DNA from: Verrucomicrobium spinosum DSM 4136 = JCM 18804
GTDB lineage: Bacteria; Verrucomicrobiota; Verrucomicrobiia; Verrucomicrobiales; Verrucomicrobiaceae
Assembly: GCF_000172155.1 (NCBI RefSeq)
Contig: NZ_ABIZ01000001.1
Span: 1,364,001 to 1,428,000, forward strand
Reading direction: 5' to 3'
DNA: 64,000 nucleotides
Under the pieces are notes generated by a model. The model saw nothing but the letters and a program-made list of their open reading frames with translations. It was not told where the DNA came from and ran no database searches. The translations under genes and the position numbers were made by a program. Below, in pieces: positions 27,037 through 35,936 of the stretch (positions within the stretch are counted from its first letter, which is position 1; each line of letters starts with the position of its first letter).

Positions 27037-27879
27037 TCAGCCTTCCAGTGTGTCCGGCTTTTTGAGAACCCTCTTCTCATCGCTCACCAATCGGCGTTCC
27101 ACCTTTTTGAGATCTTCCGCTGCGGGTAGGGACTCAGGGCGGATGCCTCGTTCAAGTAGCGTGTTGCGCACCGCTGAATTGTTGGTGATGTGTTCCTTGG
27201 AAATCGCGTGTTCGGTGCTCATCTCATGCTGGCGGGCGTTGAAAATGGTGATCTCTGTCGCAAAGTCCTTGGCTTTCAAAATGATTGTCGGGGCAAAATC
27301 AGCCAAGGGCCTGCCCTGCGGCACCTTCCAGTGGGCCTTCATCGCCTCGGTGGTTTTGCCAAACAGGGCTTGGTCGCCTTTGCTGCGAATGAGGGCGAAG
27401 TCGTCGTTTCCTCCGGTTTGCTCGTAGATGACCTGGGATAGCTCCTTCTCCGTGGCGCTTAGTTTTTTTCGCGCAGAGAGTCGCTCTGTTTCCAGCAGTC
27501 GCTGCTCGATAAGTTCCGCCCGTCGCGTCTGAATGGCAAAATAGGTTTGGGCAAAGGCGATTTCGGGCTTCCTTGGGTCGCCATTTTGGGCGATGAGATA
27601 ACAGGCGTAGCGGGTGAGAAGTATGTCTTCGATCTCCCGCTGGCTGCCTGAGCCGAGTTCGACCATTTTGTTGACGCCAACAAAATGGTCGGAAACCCGA
27701 TGACTGGAGACTTCACAAGCCACTTTGGCCTTTGAGATAACGGCTGAAAAGTTGCGCCATTCATCATAGCCGAGAAGGTGCTGCACATCCCGGGCCAGCC
27801 AATATTCCACGCCGGTTTCGGTCTTCTGTGCGTGGCCCTCAAAGGTTTCAGTCAGGGAATGAACGAGATCCGTGTTCAT
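27037..27879 (-). CDS. dinD: DNA damage-inducible protein D
   Basis: 280-aa DinD-like protein. The BRO/DinD N-terminal domain is clear (GVEYWLARDVQHLLGYDEWRNF near 22 and ILLTRYACYLIAQNGDPRKPEIAFAQTYFAIQTRRAELIEQR in the middle). The C-terminal DinD extension has the segment EHAISKEHITNNSAVRNTLLERGI. In E. coli DinD is SOS-induced and antagonises RecA filaments. It heads a three-gene operon with the small ORF and the four-helix-bundle gene. A weak GCTC-N4-GAAC site at 27934-27947 could be a LexA site. Confidence 0.93.
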   Translation of the reverse strand: MNTDLVHSLTETFEGHAQKTETGVEYWLARDVQHLLGYDEWRNFSAVISKAKVACEVSSHRVSDHFVGVNKMVELGSGSQREIEDILLTRYACYLIAQNGDPRKPEIAFAQTYFAIQTRRAELIEQRLLETERLSARKKLSATEKELSQVIYEQTGGNDDFALIRSKGDQALFGKTTEAMKAHWKVPQGRPLADFAPTIILKAKDFATEITIFNARQHEMSTEHAISKEHITNNSAVRNTLLERGIRPESLPAAEDLKKVERRLVSDEKRVLKKPDTLEG

Positions 27880-27933
27880 AGATGGGCTTTAATGTGAAAA
27901 ATGCTCTTCGTCACGGGCTTGATAGGGTAAAAA

Positions 27934-27947
27934 GCTCGCATGAACCG
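27934..27947. promoter_or_regulatory. Weak LexA-like site upstream of dinD
   Basis: AGCTC-N4-GAACC matches TGTTC-N4-GAACA at 7 of 10 defined positions, 55-68 bp upstream of dinD. This is much weaker than the imuA box. Apart from this, 27880-28265 separates two divergent genes and shows no further gene. Confidence 0.25.
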
Positions 27948-28265
27948 GTCGCTATCGCAGTAGCCCCTAGCCAATCTCGCGGGAGGCCTTTCGTTTGAGC
28001 TTTTAAAGCATCATAACGCCGCACACGGCAAATGATTGAAAAACGCTAGTCGGAAGGGTATTGGAGGCGTGCAAACTGTTGATTGTGAGGGCGTTGAGCT
28101 GCTTTGATCAATCAGTGAAGGCAGGTTGTGTTGGGGAAGAAATGGGCAGTGCAGCCATCATTCATGCGACGTGGGCTGAATCGCGACAAAGGTGCCAGAG
28201 TCTTCGCCGCGGAGAAGAGTTCCCTCCCGCCTTTCTCGCTTGGCATTCCGCAGTTCTCTTCCAAG

Positions 28266-29081
28266 ATGCCGTCACAAATGAAAATTGGACTGATCGGTTG
28301 CGGGAAAATGGGTGGAGCCTTGCTGCGCGGGGCGCTCAAGGCAGGTCTGGCTGAGGCCAGGGGCGTGATCCTCTACGACAAGGTGCCTGCCGCCGTGGCG
28401 GCGCTCCAGGAAGTCTCCGCCGAGGTGCAGGTGGCCCAAAGTCCCACCGAAGTCGCGGAAAATGCGGATGTGGTGATCCTCGCGGTGAAGCCGCAGGACA
28501 TGAAGCCGCTGCTGGAAGGCCTCTCCCAAAGTGATTCCGCCCCGCTGTACCTCTCCATCGCCGCCGGTCTGACGCTGGCGCAACTCGAAGGCTGGCTGGG
28601 TGGAAAGGCCCGGGTGGTGCGCTCCATGCCGAATACTCCCGCCCTGCTGCTGGCCGGTGCCTCCGCCTACTCTCGCGGTGCGCAGGCTACCGATGAAGAT
28701 CTGGCATTGGCCAAGGCCGTGCTCGGGGCCGTCGGCTCCGCTCAAGAAGTGCCGGAAAACCTGCTGGACGCCGTGACTGGCCTGAGCGGCAGCGGCCCGG
28801 CCTATGTGTACACGGTGATCGAGGCTCTGGCTGATGGCGGCGTTTTGATGGGCCTGCCCCGCGCCACCGCCCTGCAATTGGCCGCCCAAACGGTCGCCGG
28901 AGCCGCCCAGATGGTGCTGGAAACCGGCAAGCATCCCGGGGTGCTGCGCGATGAGGTGACCAGTCCCGGCGGTACCACTATCGCCGGGCTGGAGCAGCTT
29001 GAGGCTCAAGGGCTTAGGAATGCACTGATTCAGGCCGTACGCAAGGCCACCGAGCGCAGCAAAGAGCTGGCGGCACGATAG
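28266..29081 (+). CDS. proC: Pyrroline-5-carboxylate reductase
   Basis: About 271 aa (or 267 from ATG 28278, where MKIGLIGCGKMGG begins). It reduces pyrroline-5-carboxylate to proline with NAD(P)H. The Rossmann motif GCGKMG is near the N-terminus, then VILAVKPQDM near 75, the family signature LSGSGPAYVYTVIEALADGGV near 172, and DEVTSPGGTTIAGL near 232. Full length. It has its own transcription unit followed by a hairpin at 29107-29136. Confidence 0.95.
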   Translation: MPSQMKIGLIGCGKMGGALLRGALKAGLAEARGVILYDKVPAAVAALQEVSAEVQVAQSPTEVAENADVVILAVKPQDMKPLLEGLSQSDSAPLYLSIAAGLTLAQLEGWLGGKARVVRSMPNTPALLLAGASAYSRGAQATDEDLALAKAVLGAVGSAQEVPENLLDAVTGLSGSGPAYVYTVIEALADGGVLMGLPRATALQLAAQTVAGAAQMVLETGKHPGVLRDEVTSPGGTTIAGLEQLEAQGLRNALIQAVRKATERSKELAAR

Positions 29082-29106
29082 ACTCAGGGGTAGATCCTGA
29101 TGCGGC

Positions 29107-29136
29107 ATTCGCCATCTCCAGACGGTGATGGCGAAT
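29107..29136 (+). terminator. Hairpin after proC
   Basis: Perfect 10-bp stem ATTCGCCATC/GATGGCGAAT with a 10-nt loop, 25 bp after the proC stop, followed by the weak TCCGTTTA tract. Confidence 0.5.
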
Positions 29137-29271
29137 TCCGTTTAGCCGGGCCTAAAGCGGCCTGCGGCAGGGGAAGGGCGAATCAGGGGAAACAGGAAAG
29201 ACGGAACATCTGGATGAATAAACCTTCATCTGGCCCGTCGAACGGGAAGCAACCCAAACCCCTGAAGAACT

Positions 29272-29568
29272 ATGAAAACGCTTCTAGCCTTCCTCGCCGT
29301 TGCCGTAACGCTTGGCTTCGCCGCGCCTCAGTCAGCGGATGCGCGTGATCACCGTCACCGCCATCACAAGCATCATCATCACAAGCACCATCGACATTAT
29401 CATCCGTACCACCACCATCATCACCATTACCCGCGCTACTACAGCACGCCCAGATACTACGGCTCGGGGTACTACAATCGGTCCTACTCCCGTCCATACT
29501 ACCGGGACTACTGCTACCCGCCCCGTGCTCGCGTGTATCTGCCCGGGATTGGCATTGTGGTGAGGTAG
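29272..29568 (+). CDS. Secreted His/Tyr-rich small protein
   Basis: 98-aa protein with a signal peptide (MKTLLAFLAVAVTLGFAAPQSADA, cleavage likely after ADA). The following ~25 residues are nearly all His, Arg and Lys (HRHRHHKHHHHKHH), and a Tyr-rich tract PRYYSTPRYYGSGYYNRSYSR comes next. The tail PRARVYLPGIGIVVR is compact. The His clusters would bind Ni, Zn or Cu in the periplasm, suggesting a metal sponge or envelope protein. No family is recognised. A strong terminator follows. Confidence 0.72.
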   Translation: MKTLLAFLAVAVTLGFAAPQSADARDHRHRHHKHHHHKHHRHYHPYHHHHHHYPRYYSTPRYYGSGYYNRSYSRPYYRDYCYPPRARVYLPGIGIVVR

Positions 29569-29639
29569 TGGAGGAGTGAAGTGAAAAGTTGAGAGTGAAA
29601 AGTAAAAAGTGGTGAGCGGTTAGAGGAAAGTAAAGTTTG

Positions 29640-29680
29640 GCGGTGAGTCGGACGCAGAGGTGTCTGGCTCACCGCTTTTT
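29640..29680 (+). terminator. Rho-independent terminator of the His-rich gene
   Basis: GCGGTGAG (29640-29647) pairs with CTCACCGC (29668-29675), followed by TTTTT. It is 72 bp after the stop. Confidence 0.8.
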
Positions 29681-29689
29681 CATGGTCCG

Positions 29690-29928
29690 GCAACCGAAGC
29701 GGTCGCCCTACAAGTTGACTCCTGAGCCGACTGAAGTCGGTACTCCAACCCAGTTTGCGATGGTTGGTTGTTACTGGGTTTTTCTTTGTGCCTTCGTGCC
29801 TTTGTGTGAGGAATATCGAATCTTCGCAGGCTGAAGCCTGTACCCCGGACAGCATCGGCTCCAACACCTTGACCACCGACTCACCGACGCACCGACGCAC
29901 CGACGCACCGACGCACCGACGCACCGAC
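29690..29928. repeat. Composite repeat flush with the stop at 29929
   Basis: A GACTGAAGTCGG hairpin, a CCTTCGTGCCTTTGTG fragment, GCAGGCTGAAGCCTG, CCAACACCTTGACC and a GACGCACC array that ends 1-3 nt before the stop codon of the minus-strand gene at 29929. Confidence 0.75.
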
Positions 29929-30627
29929 CTACTGGCCCCAAGAGCGCAGCTTCACATGCACCTGGGCCACCTTGCCCATGTAGTGGTCCATCTTGTATTC
30001 CGTGGCGGCTTTCAGCATGTGGGCCTTGGCCTTGTCCACGTTGCCGAGGGCTTCTTCGTACAGACCCAGATAGAGATGGGCGTAGCACAGTTGATTGCGT
30101 CTGGCTTCGCTGCCTTTCTCGCCAGTGGCGGCGGCCTTGAGCACCTCTGCCTCGCTGCCTTTTCCGGCAAAGAGGTCGTGCACCTGCTTCATGGGCACGC
30201 GGGTGTCGCCCTCAATCGGGATCAGCACCTTGCGGGCGACTTCGGCACCGTCCTTTTTGGCCACGCAGATGAAGTGCCACGCGGCATTCTCCACGTCATT
30301 GGGGTTCACGGTCTGGTGCAGTTCGAATTGTTTCCTGCCACCCGCGTAGTCCTCCGCATAGTACTGCGCCAGCCCCCGCTGCCAGAGCTGCGGGGCGATG
30401 CCGGGCTGGAGCTTGATGGCCTGGTCAAACGCCTCCACGCTTTCCTTCGCCTTCCCGGCAAAGAAGAGCGCCACGCCATCGCCAAACCACGAGTCTGACT
30501 GTGCCTCCAGACTGCTGGCAGCGCTATCCTGCGCATGGAGGGCGCAGGGCAGGGCCAGAGGGAGTGCCAGCAGGCCTCCCAGGAAAACGCGGAGTACCAG
30601 AGGGCGGATGAACTGAGGCAGATTCAT
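29929..30627 (-). CDS. Exported TPR protein (NlpI-like)
   Basis: 232-aa protein with an N-terminal signal segment (VFLGGLLALPLALPCALHAQ, cleavage likely after HAQ). TPR units follow: WFGDGVALFFAGKAKESVEAFDQAIKLQP near 46, then QLWQRGLAQYYAEDYAGGRKQFE, and a last repeat NQLCYAHLYLGLYEEALGNVDKAKAHMLKA near 188. It resembles NlpI-type periplasmic TPR proteins that act as adaptors, though no lipobox is clear. It starts 27 bp after the thioredoxin gene stop and is likely cotranscribed. It ends in Gln-TAG, flush with the repeat array. Confidence 0.8.
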   Translation of the reverse strand: MNLPQFIRPLVLRVFLGGLLALPLALPCALHAQDSAASSLEAQSDSWFGDGVALFFAGKAKESVEAFDQAIKLQPGIAPQLWQRGLAQYYAEDYAGGRKQFELHQTVNPNDVENAAWHFICVAKKDGAEVARKVLIPIEGDTRVPMKQVHDLFAGKGSEAEVLKAAATGEKGSEARRNQLCYAHLYLGLYEEALGNVDKAKAHMLKAATEYKMDHYMGKVAQVHVKLRSWGQ

Positions 30628-30654
30628 AAGAGGACGGGGGCAGAGGAAAAGGTG

Positions 30655-31857
30655 TTACTCAGGCTTGTAGTAGCGCCCCATGTATTTGAGGATGGCGTCG
30701 CGCATCTCTTCACCATCCACCTCGCCGTTGTGACGCCAGATGATGTCGCCATTCGGAGCCACCAGGACGGTGTGTGGCGTGGGCCCCTGCCACTCGGGAT
30801 CCAGAGCCTTGATGAGGTCTTCATGGCTGCCGGTGTAGATGTAGCTGTTGGTGGTGCGGCCCTCCGCCTTCACGCTGGGTTTGATCTTGTCCGGGATCGC
30901 CGCGCCCTGGGATTCGAGAAACTCCTTCACCTTGTCCTTCGCTTCCGGCTGGTCCAGGCTCAGGGTGATGAGCTCAAAGTCACGCAGGCCGAACTTGCGG
31001 GCTGTCTTGGCGAGTTCAGGAAACTCCTCCACACACGAGATGCACCACGTGGCCCACACGTTGATGAGGCGCACCTTCTTGGTGCCGTTCTTCCGGATCG
31101 CGGCCACACCGGCGGCATCGATGTTCTCCACATCCACCGGGGCATGGGCCCACTTCTTGTCGTCCTCAGCGACATTGGCCTTCTTGCCCAGCCACTTGGT
31201 GGAGCAGCCGTGCACCTTGGTGGTCTCCACGGCCACCGGCTTGCCTGCCAGCAGTGCCTCCACGGCATTGCGGGCATCGTGGGTCTTCACCGTGGCGGGA
31301 TCGGCAAAACGGGAGTCGTCAAAAGCGCCCTTGTAGCGGAGCTTGCGATCGGCATCGAAGAGGAACACATGCGGCGTGGCCAGGCAGCCATAAGCCTTGG
31401 CGGCAGTCTGCGCCTCACCGTCGTAGAGATACGGGAAATTGAAGCTCTGTTCCTTGGCGTGGAGCTTCATCTCATCGAAGCTGTCGTTGTACTTGGAGTA
31501 CCCCAGCTCATCCGGCCGCAGCGAGGCCGGGTTGTTGGGGTTGATCGCCACCAGGGTAAAGCTCGCGCCCTTCTCCTTCAGGTCTGCCACCAGCTTCTTG
31601 ATGCGCTCCTCAGAGGCCTGGGAATCCGGGCAGTGGTTTGAGATGAACGCGACCATCAGCAGCTTGGCGTCCTTGTAGTCTGCCAGCGTGTGCGTTTTGC
31701 CATCGATGCCTGGGAGCTTGAAATCCGGGGCCGGACTGCCGATGGCCAGTTCCTGCGCATCTTCAGGCAGCCCGTTGGACTTCTTGGGCTTGGCGGCATC
31801 GGGTGCGGCAGAGGCGAGCCCGGCAGTGAGAATGAGGAAGGTGAGGAGGAGCTTCAT
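30655..31857 (-). CDS. Two-domain periplasmic thioredoxin-like protein
   Basis: 400-aa exported protein (signal peptide MKLLLTFLILTAGLASAAP). The N-terminal AhpC/TSA-type domain (about 35-200) has the active-site segment VAFISNHCPDSQAS: Cys-Pro-Asp-Ser, so one redox Cys. The C-terminal TlpA-like domain (about 240-400) has INVWATWCISCVEEFPEL, a complete CxxC. A pairing of a peroxiredoxin-like and a TlpA-like domain suggests extracytoplasmic thiol reduction or peroxide handling, and the electron donor is unknown. It precedes the TPR gene by 27 bp. Confidence 0.85.
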   Translation of the reverse strand: MKLLLTFLILTAGLASAAPDAAKPKKSNGLPEDAQELAIGSPAPDFKLPGIDGKTHTLADYKDAKLLMVAFISNHCPDSQASEERIKKLVADLKEKGASFTLVAINPNNPASLRPDELGYSKYNDSFDEMKLHAKEQSFNFPYLYDGEAQTAAKAYGCLATPHVFLFDADRKLRYKGAFDDSRFADPATVKTHDARNAVEALLAGKPVAVETTKVHGCSTKWLGKKANVAEDDKKWAHAPVDVENIDAAGVAAIRKNGTKKVRLINVWATWCISCVEEFPELAKTARKFGLRDFELITLSLDQPEAKDKVKEFLESQGAAIPDKIKPSVKAEGRTTNSYIYTGSHEDLIKALDPEWQGPTPHTVLVAPNGDIIWRHNGEVDGEEMRDAILKYMGRYYKPE

Positions 31858-31950
31858 GGGAATTCTAAATGATAAATTAGAAATGATAAATGAATGCAGA
31901 GCCGCGGCGGGTGAGGATCCGGGGGCAATTTCTAATTTCTAATTTTCAAT

Positions 31951-32349
31951 TTATAATTCGCCTGCTTCGACTTCAAACTCGTCTGCCGGGTCAAACGGCG
32001 GCATGGGCACGTTGATGATGCGAAGTTTCCCCACGGCGCGATGCACGCAGCCGGGGCGGATCATCACAGAGGTCATGGGCTTGAGGGGGACGATCTGGCC
32101 GTCGATCTCCAGGTGCCCTTCGCCCTCCAGCACGATGTAGATCTCCGTCATCTTCTTGTGGTAGTGCAGCTTGCTGTCCACGTGAATGTCCGTGAGGTGC
32201 ACGCTGGCGAGGGTATTCCACGGCTCCTTGAACGCCCGACGTGCCTGGCCGCAGGGGCAGGGGGTCGGCGGGATCTCATCCAACTGGGCGACGGCAAAAC
32301 GGGGCTCTGTGGTGGGGGCGGGGGCTGTGACAGACTCGGCGACGGACAT
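31951..32349 (-). CDS. Cupin-domain protein
   Basis: 132-aa single cupin. The metal site is HYHKKMTEIYIVLEGEGHLEIDG (H-x-H...E near 63-74) and the second motif PGCVHRAVGKLRIINVPMPPFDP supplies the last His. ATG 32349 is preferred to an upstream in-frame codon at 32385. An N-terminal CPCG precedes the barrel. The substrate is unknown; small stand-alone cupins include sugar isomerases and dioxygenase-like proteins. It stands alone between the thioredoxin gene and a repeat block. Confidence 0.85.
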   Translation of the reverse strand: MSVAESVTAPAPTTEPRFAVAQLDEIPPTPCPCGQARRAFKEPWNTLASVHLTDIHVDSKLHYHKKMTEIYIVLEGEGHLEIDGQIVPLKPMTSVMIRPGCVHRAVGKLRIINVPMPPFDPADEFEVEAGEL

Positions 32350-32394
32350 GATGATGAAACGAAGCGAGGTGGGTGGTTTGGACAAGCTTTTCCA

Positions 32395-32850
32395 GTGCGT
32401 CAGTGCGTCAGTGCGTCAGTGCGTCAGTGCGTCAGTGGGCAGTGGGCAGTGGTCAAGGTGTTGGGAGGGGGAGGGGTCTTGGGGCTTGGGTTGGCTTGCA
32501 TGGATGCGGGGGGTTGTCGTTTGAGGGAATCAGGAGCGGAGCGTCGTGTTGGGTCGTAGTGTCCTGAGCGCATAAATGCGGAACTCCAACCCTGCTGGCG
32601 GACCCTGGGAGGGGTGGGGTGATGCTTCTGCGTGATGAAGCTTGATGTCCGTCTTGCCTCAGCCCCTCCATCTGCCCCTGTCTCAGGTCTTGCGTCTGGA
32701 GTCTTCTAGTCTGGTGTCTCCCGCCGAAGGCGGGCTCATGTCTTGTGTCTGGAGTCTTCTAGTCTTCTGTCTCCCGCCGAAGGCGGGCAAGGGTTCAAGT
32801 CTTGAGTCTTGTGTCTTGAAGTCTTGAGTCTCCCGCCGACTGTTGGCGCG
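32395..32850. repeat. Composite repeat block upstream of the LolD-like gene
   Basis: GTGCGTCA units then GTGGTCAAGGTGTTGG (32395-32463), a TGAGCGCATAAATGCGG hairpin (about 32565-32582), and CCGCCGAAGGCGGG hairpins (about 32723, 32775) after GTCTGGTGTCT tracts. Much of it is the inverse of a tandem unit from 18000-19602. No gene is seen. Confidence 0.8.
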
Positions 32851-32852
32851 CC

Positions 32853-33524
<672 letters not shown>

Positions 33525-33548
33525 CGGCGGGGTGGCCGCAAGCGGCCT

Positions 33549-33723
33549 GTTGAGACGGCTTCGCTGGTTGAGACGCTGCGCTGGTTGAGACGCTGCGCTG
33601 GTTGAGACGCTGCGCTGGTTGAGGCGGCTGCGCTGGTTGAGACGCTGCGCTGGTTGAGACGCTGCGCTGGTTGAGACGCTGCGCTGGGTGAGACGCTGCG
33701 CTGGTTGAGACGCTGCGCTAGTT
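33549..33723. repeat. 17-bp tandem repeat, about 10 copies
   Basis: Unit GTTGAGACGCTGCGCTG, with one unit altered by GAGGCGGCTG. It begins 25 bp after the ABC gene stop. A TGACCGCATAAATGCGG / CCGCTTTTAAGCGGTCA inverted pair follows at about 33770-33845. Confidence 0.9.
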
Positions 33724-33883
33724 GGTCATACTGCCCTCTGACACACCGACGCACTGGGTCCCGCGGGTCCTGACCGCATAAATGCGGAACTCCAACCCTG
33801 CAGGCGACAACGAAGGGCGTTGGAGTTCCGCTTTTAAGCGGTCAGGCTACAATGTCCGATGACGTTGCTTCTAGATACAGTCG

Positions 33884-34094
<211 letters not shown>

Positions 34095-34156
34095 CGACGC
34101 ACCGGCTCCCGAATTGCTTGCACTTCCGCGCTAATCAGGCATGCTGCGCGCTCTCC

Positions 34157-35047
34157 ATGTCCCAGGCTCCCCTCATCTATCTTGACGGCAAACTCCTTCC
34201 CGAATCGGAAGCGAAGATCAGCGTGTTCGACCACGGTCTTCTGTATGGGGACGGCGTCTTTGAGGGGATTCGCTTTTACAACGGTCGTGTCTTCCGCCTT
34301 ACCGAGCACTTGGTGCGCCTTTTCGAGTCTGCTCGCTCCATCTGTCTGAACATGCCCCTTACGTTTGAGGAGCTGGAGAAGGCCACGCTGGATACGGTGG
34401 CGGCCAACAATTTGCGCGATGGCTACATCCGCCTTGTGGTGACCCGCGGCGTGGGCTCCCTGGGCCTGAATCCTTACCAGTGTCCCAAGGCCAGTGTGTT
34501 CATCATCGCGGGCTCCATCAGCCTGTATCCCGCTGAGAAATACGAAAAAGGCCTCACCATGGTGACCTGCGCGACCCGTCGCCCGGCTCCCGCGGCGCTC
34601 AGCCCGCAGGTGAAGTCCTTGAATTATCTCAACAACGTCATGGCCAAGATTGAGGCCATCCAGGGCGGCGGTGAGGAAGGCGTGATGCTCAATGAGCAGG
34701 GCTACGTGGCCGAGTGCACTGGGGACAACCTTTTCATCGTGAAAAAAGGGAAGGTTTACACCCCCCCGATCTCCGCAGGCGGACTGGACGGCATCACGCG
34801 CGGGGTGGCCATTGAGCTCCTTGCAGAGCTGGGTGTGCCCGTCATTGAATCCAACCTCACCCGCCATGACATCTTCGTGGCAGAGGAGTGCTTCCTCACG
34901 GGCACCGCTGCTGAGGTGATCGCCGCTGTGGTGCTGGATCGCCGCGTCATCGGCGATGGCAAGCCCGGCCCCCTCACGCAGAAGTTGGTGGCCAAATTCA
35001 AGGCCCTGGCCAACTCCACCGGCACTCCGGTCGTCTATCCTGCGTAA
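34157..35047 (+). CDS. ilvE: Branched-chain amino acid aminotransferase
   Basis: 296-aa fold-type IV PLP enzyme for the last step of Leu, Ile and Val synthesis. The N-terminus has IYLDGKLLPESEAKISVFDHGLLYGDGVFEGIRFY. The PLP Lys is expected in VKSLNYLNNVMAK near 153, and the later conserved GGLDGITR lies near 212. ATG 34157 is preferred to an upstream in-frame codon at 34118. It may share a transcript with mcsA 88 bp downstream. Confidence 0.95.
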   Translation: MSQAPLIYLDGKLLPESEAKISVFDHGLLYGDGVFEGIRFYNGRVFRLTEHLVRLFESARSICLNMPLTFEELEKATLDTVAANNLRDGYIRLVVTRGVGSLGLNPYQCPKASVFIIAGSISLYPAEKYEKGLTMVTCATRRPAPAALSPQVKSLNYLNNVMAKIEAIQGGGEEGVMLNEQGYVAECTGDNLFIVKKGKVYTPPISAGGLDGITRGVAIELLAELGVPVIESNLTRHDIFVAEECFLTGTAAEVIAAVVLDRRVIGDGKPGPLTQKLVAKFKALANSTGTPVVYPA

Positions 35048-35135
35048 TGAATAGTTGAGGAAGCGCCCGCTTTCGGTCAAAAATCAGAAATTAGATCCGG
35101 GCGCTCCCACCTCTCCTGTTCCCCCTCCTCCGGCC

Positions 35136-35726
35136 ATGAAGTGCGACATGTGCGACAACGAAGCGACCGTTTTCCTGACCCAGATCGTGGACGGGAAGAT
35201 GACGCAGGTGAATTTGTGCGACAAGTGCTCCAAGGAAAAGGGGGTCACTGACCCAACCGGATTTCAATTGGCGGACTTCCTCCTGGGGAATGCCGCGCAG
35301 AAAAAGACCCGCCAGAGCTCAGCGGAAGACGACACCCTGGCCTGCCCCGAGTGCGGCTTCACCCGTGCGCATCTCAAGAAGATCGGCCGCATGGGCTGCC
35401 CGGAGTGCTATCTGACCTTCGGCGACGACATGGACAACATGCTGCGCGCCATGCACAAGGGCACCCGCCATGTGGGCAAGGTGCCGGGACGTCAGGTCGC
35501 TCCGACTCCGCACGCCTCGTCTGGGGCCGCTCCCGCGCCTGCCCCCAAGGCAGAGCGTCCTGCGCCCCCCGCCACCCCGCCTCCGCCGCCTGCTCCTGCG
35601 CCCGTGAGCCCCAAGAAAAAACTTGCTGACCTCAAGGCCGCCATCGATCGGGCGGTGATGGAGGAGCGCTATGAAGATGCCGCCCGCCTCCGTGATGAGG
35701 TGAGGGCCATCGAAAGCAAGGCCTGA
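35136..35726 (+). CDS. mcsA: McsA-like zinc-finger activator of McsB
   Basis: 196-aa protein with two treble-clef zinc modules: CDMC at the start with CDKC near 29, then CPECGF near 70 and CPECYL near 87. A Pro/Ala-rich linker (about 115-155) and a C-terminal UVR motif (KKLADLKAAIDRAVMEERYEDAARLRDEV) follow. McsA activates the arginine kinase McsB and tethers it to ClpC. The linker is longer than in Bacillus, from memory. The order mcsA-mcsB-clpC is kept, but no ctsR repressor lies upstream. Confidence 0.9.
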   Translation: MKCDMCDNEATVFLTQIVDGKMTQVNLCDKCSKEKGVTDPTGFQLADFLLGNAAQKKTRQSSAEDDTLACPECGFTRAHLKKIGRMGCPECYLTFGDDMDNMLRAMHKGTRHVGKVPGRQVAPTPHASSGAAPAPAPKAERPAPPATPPPPPAPAPVSPKKKLADLKAAIDRAVMEERYEDAARLRDEVRAIESKA

Positions 35727-35773
35727 CTTCCTGCCTGACCTCAGAGCCAGATTGCTCCGGCTGGGAGTGATCT

Positions 35774-35789
35774 GACGCAAAGTTGCGTC
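35774..35789. repeat. REP-like hairpin between mcsA and mcsB
   Basis: GACGCAA-AG-TTGCGTC perfect stem followed by GGGAGAC, which resembles the GAGACAC tail of the CCCGC-class hairpins. It is the only repeat inside this otherwise compact gene group. Confidence 0.5.
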
Positions 35790-35936
35790 GGGAGACATTT
35801 CGTTCTGGCGTCTTGGCGTTATGGCTGCTCTCCTGACTCTGAAAGGCAACTTTGCAAGCCTCGCAGTAGATTTCTTCTCATCGCTTTGCCATCGTGCGTA
35901 GTCTATATTTGTAGAGCAACGTTTCTTTCACCTGAC

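Noticed and set aside
29100-29348. 82-aa frame upstream of the His-rich gene
   Set aside because: Starts in the proC hairpin and runs into the signal peptide region out of frame; no support.
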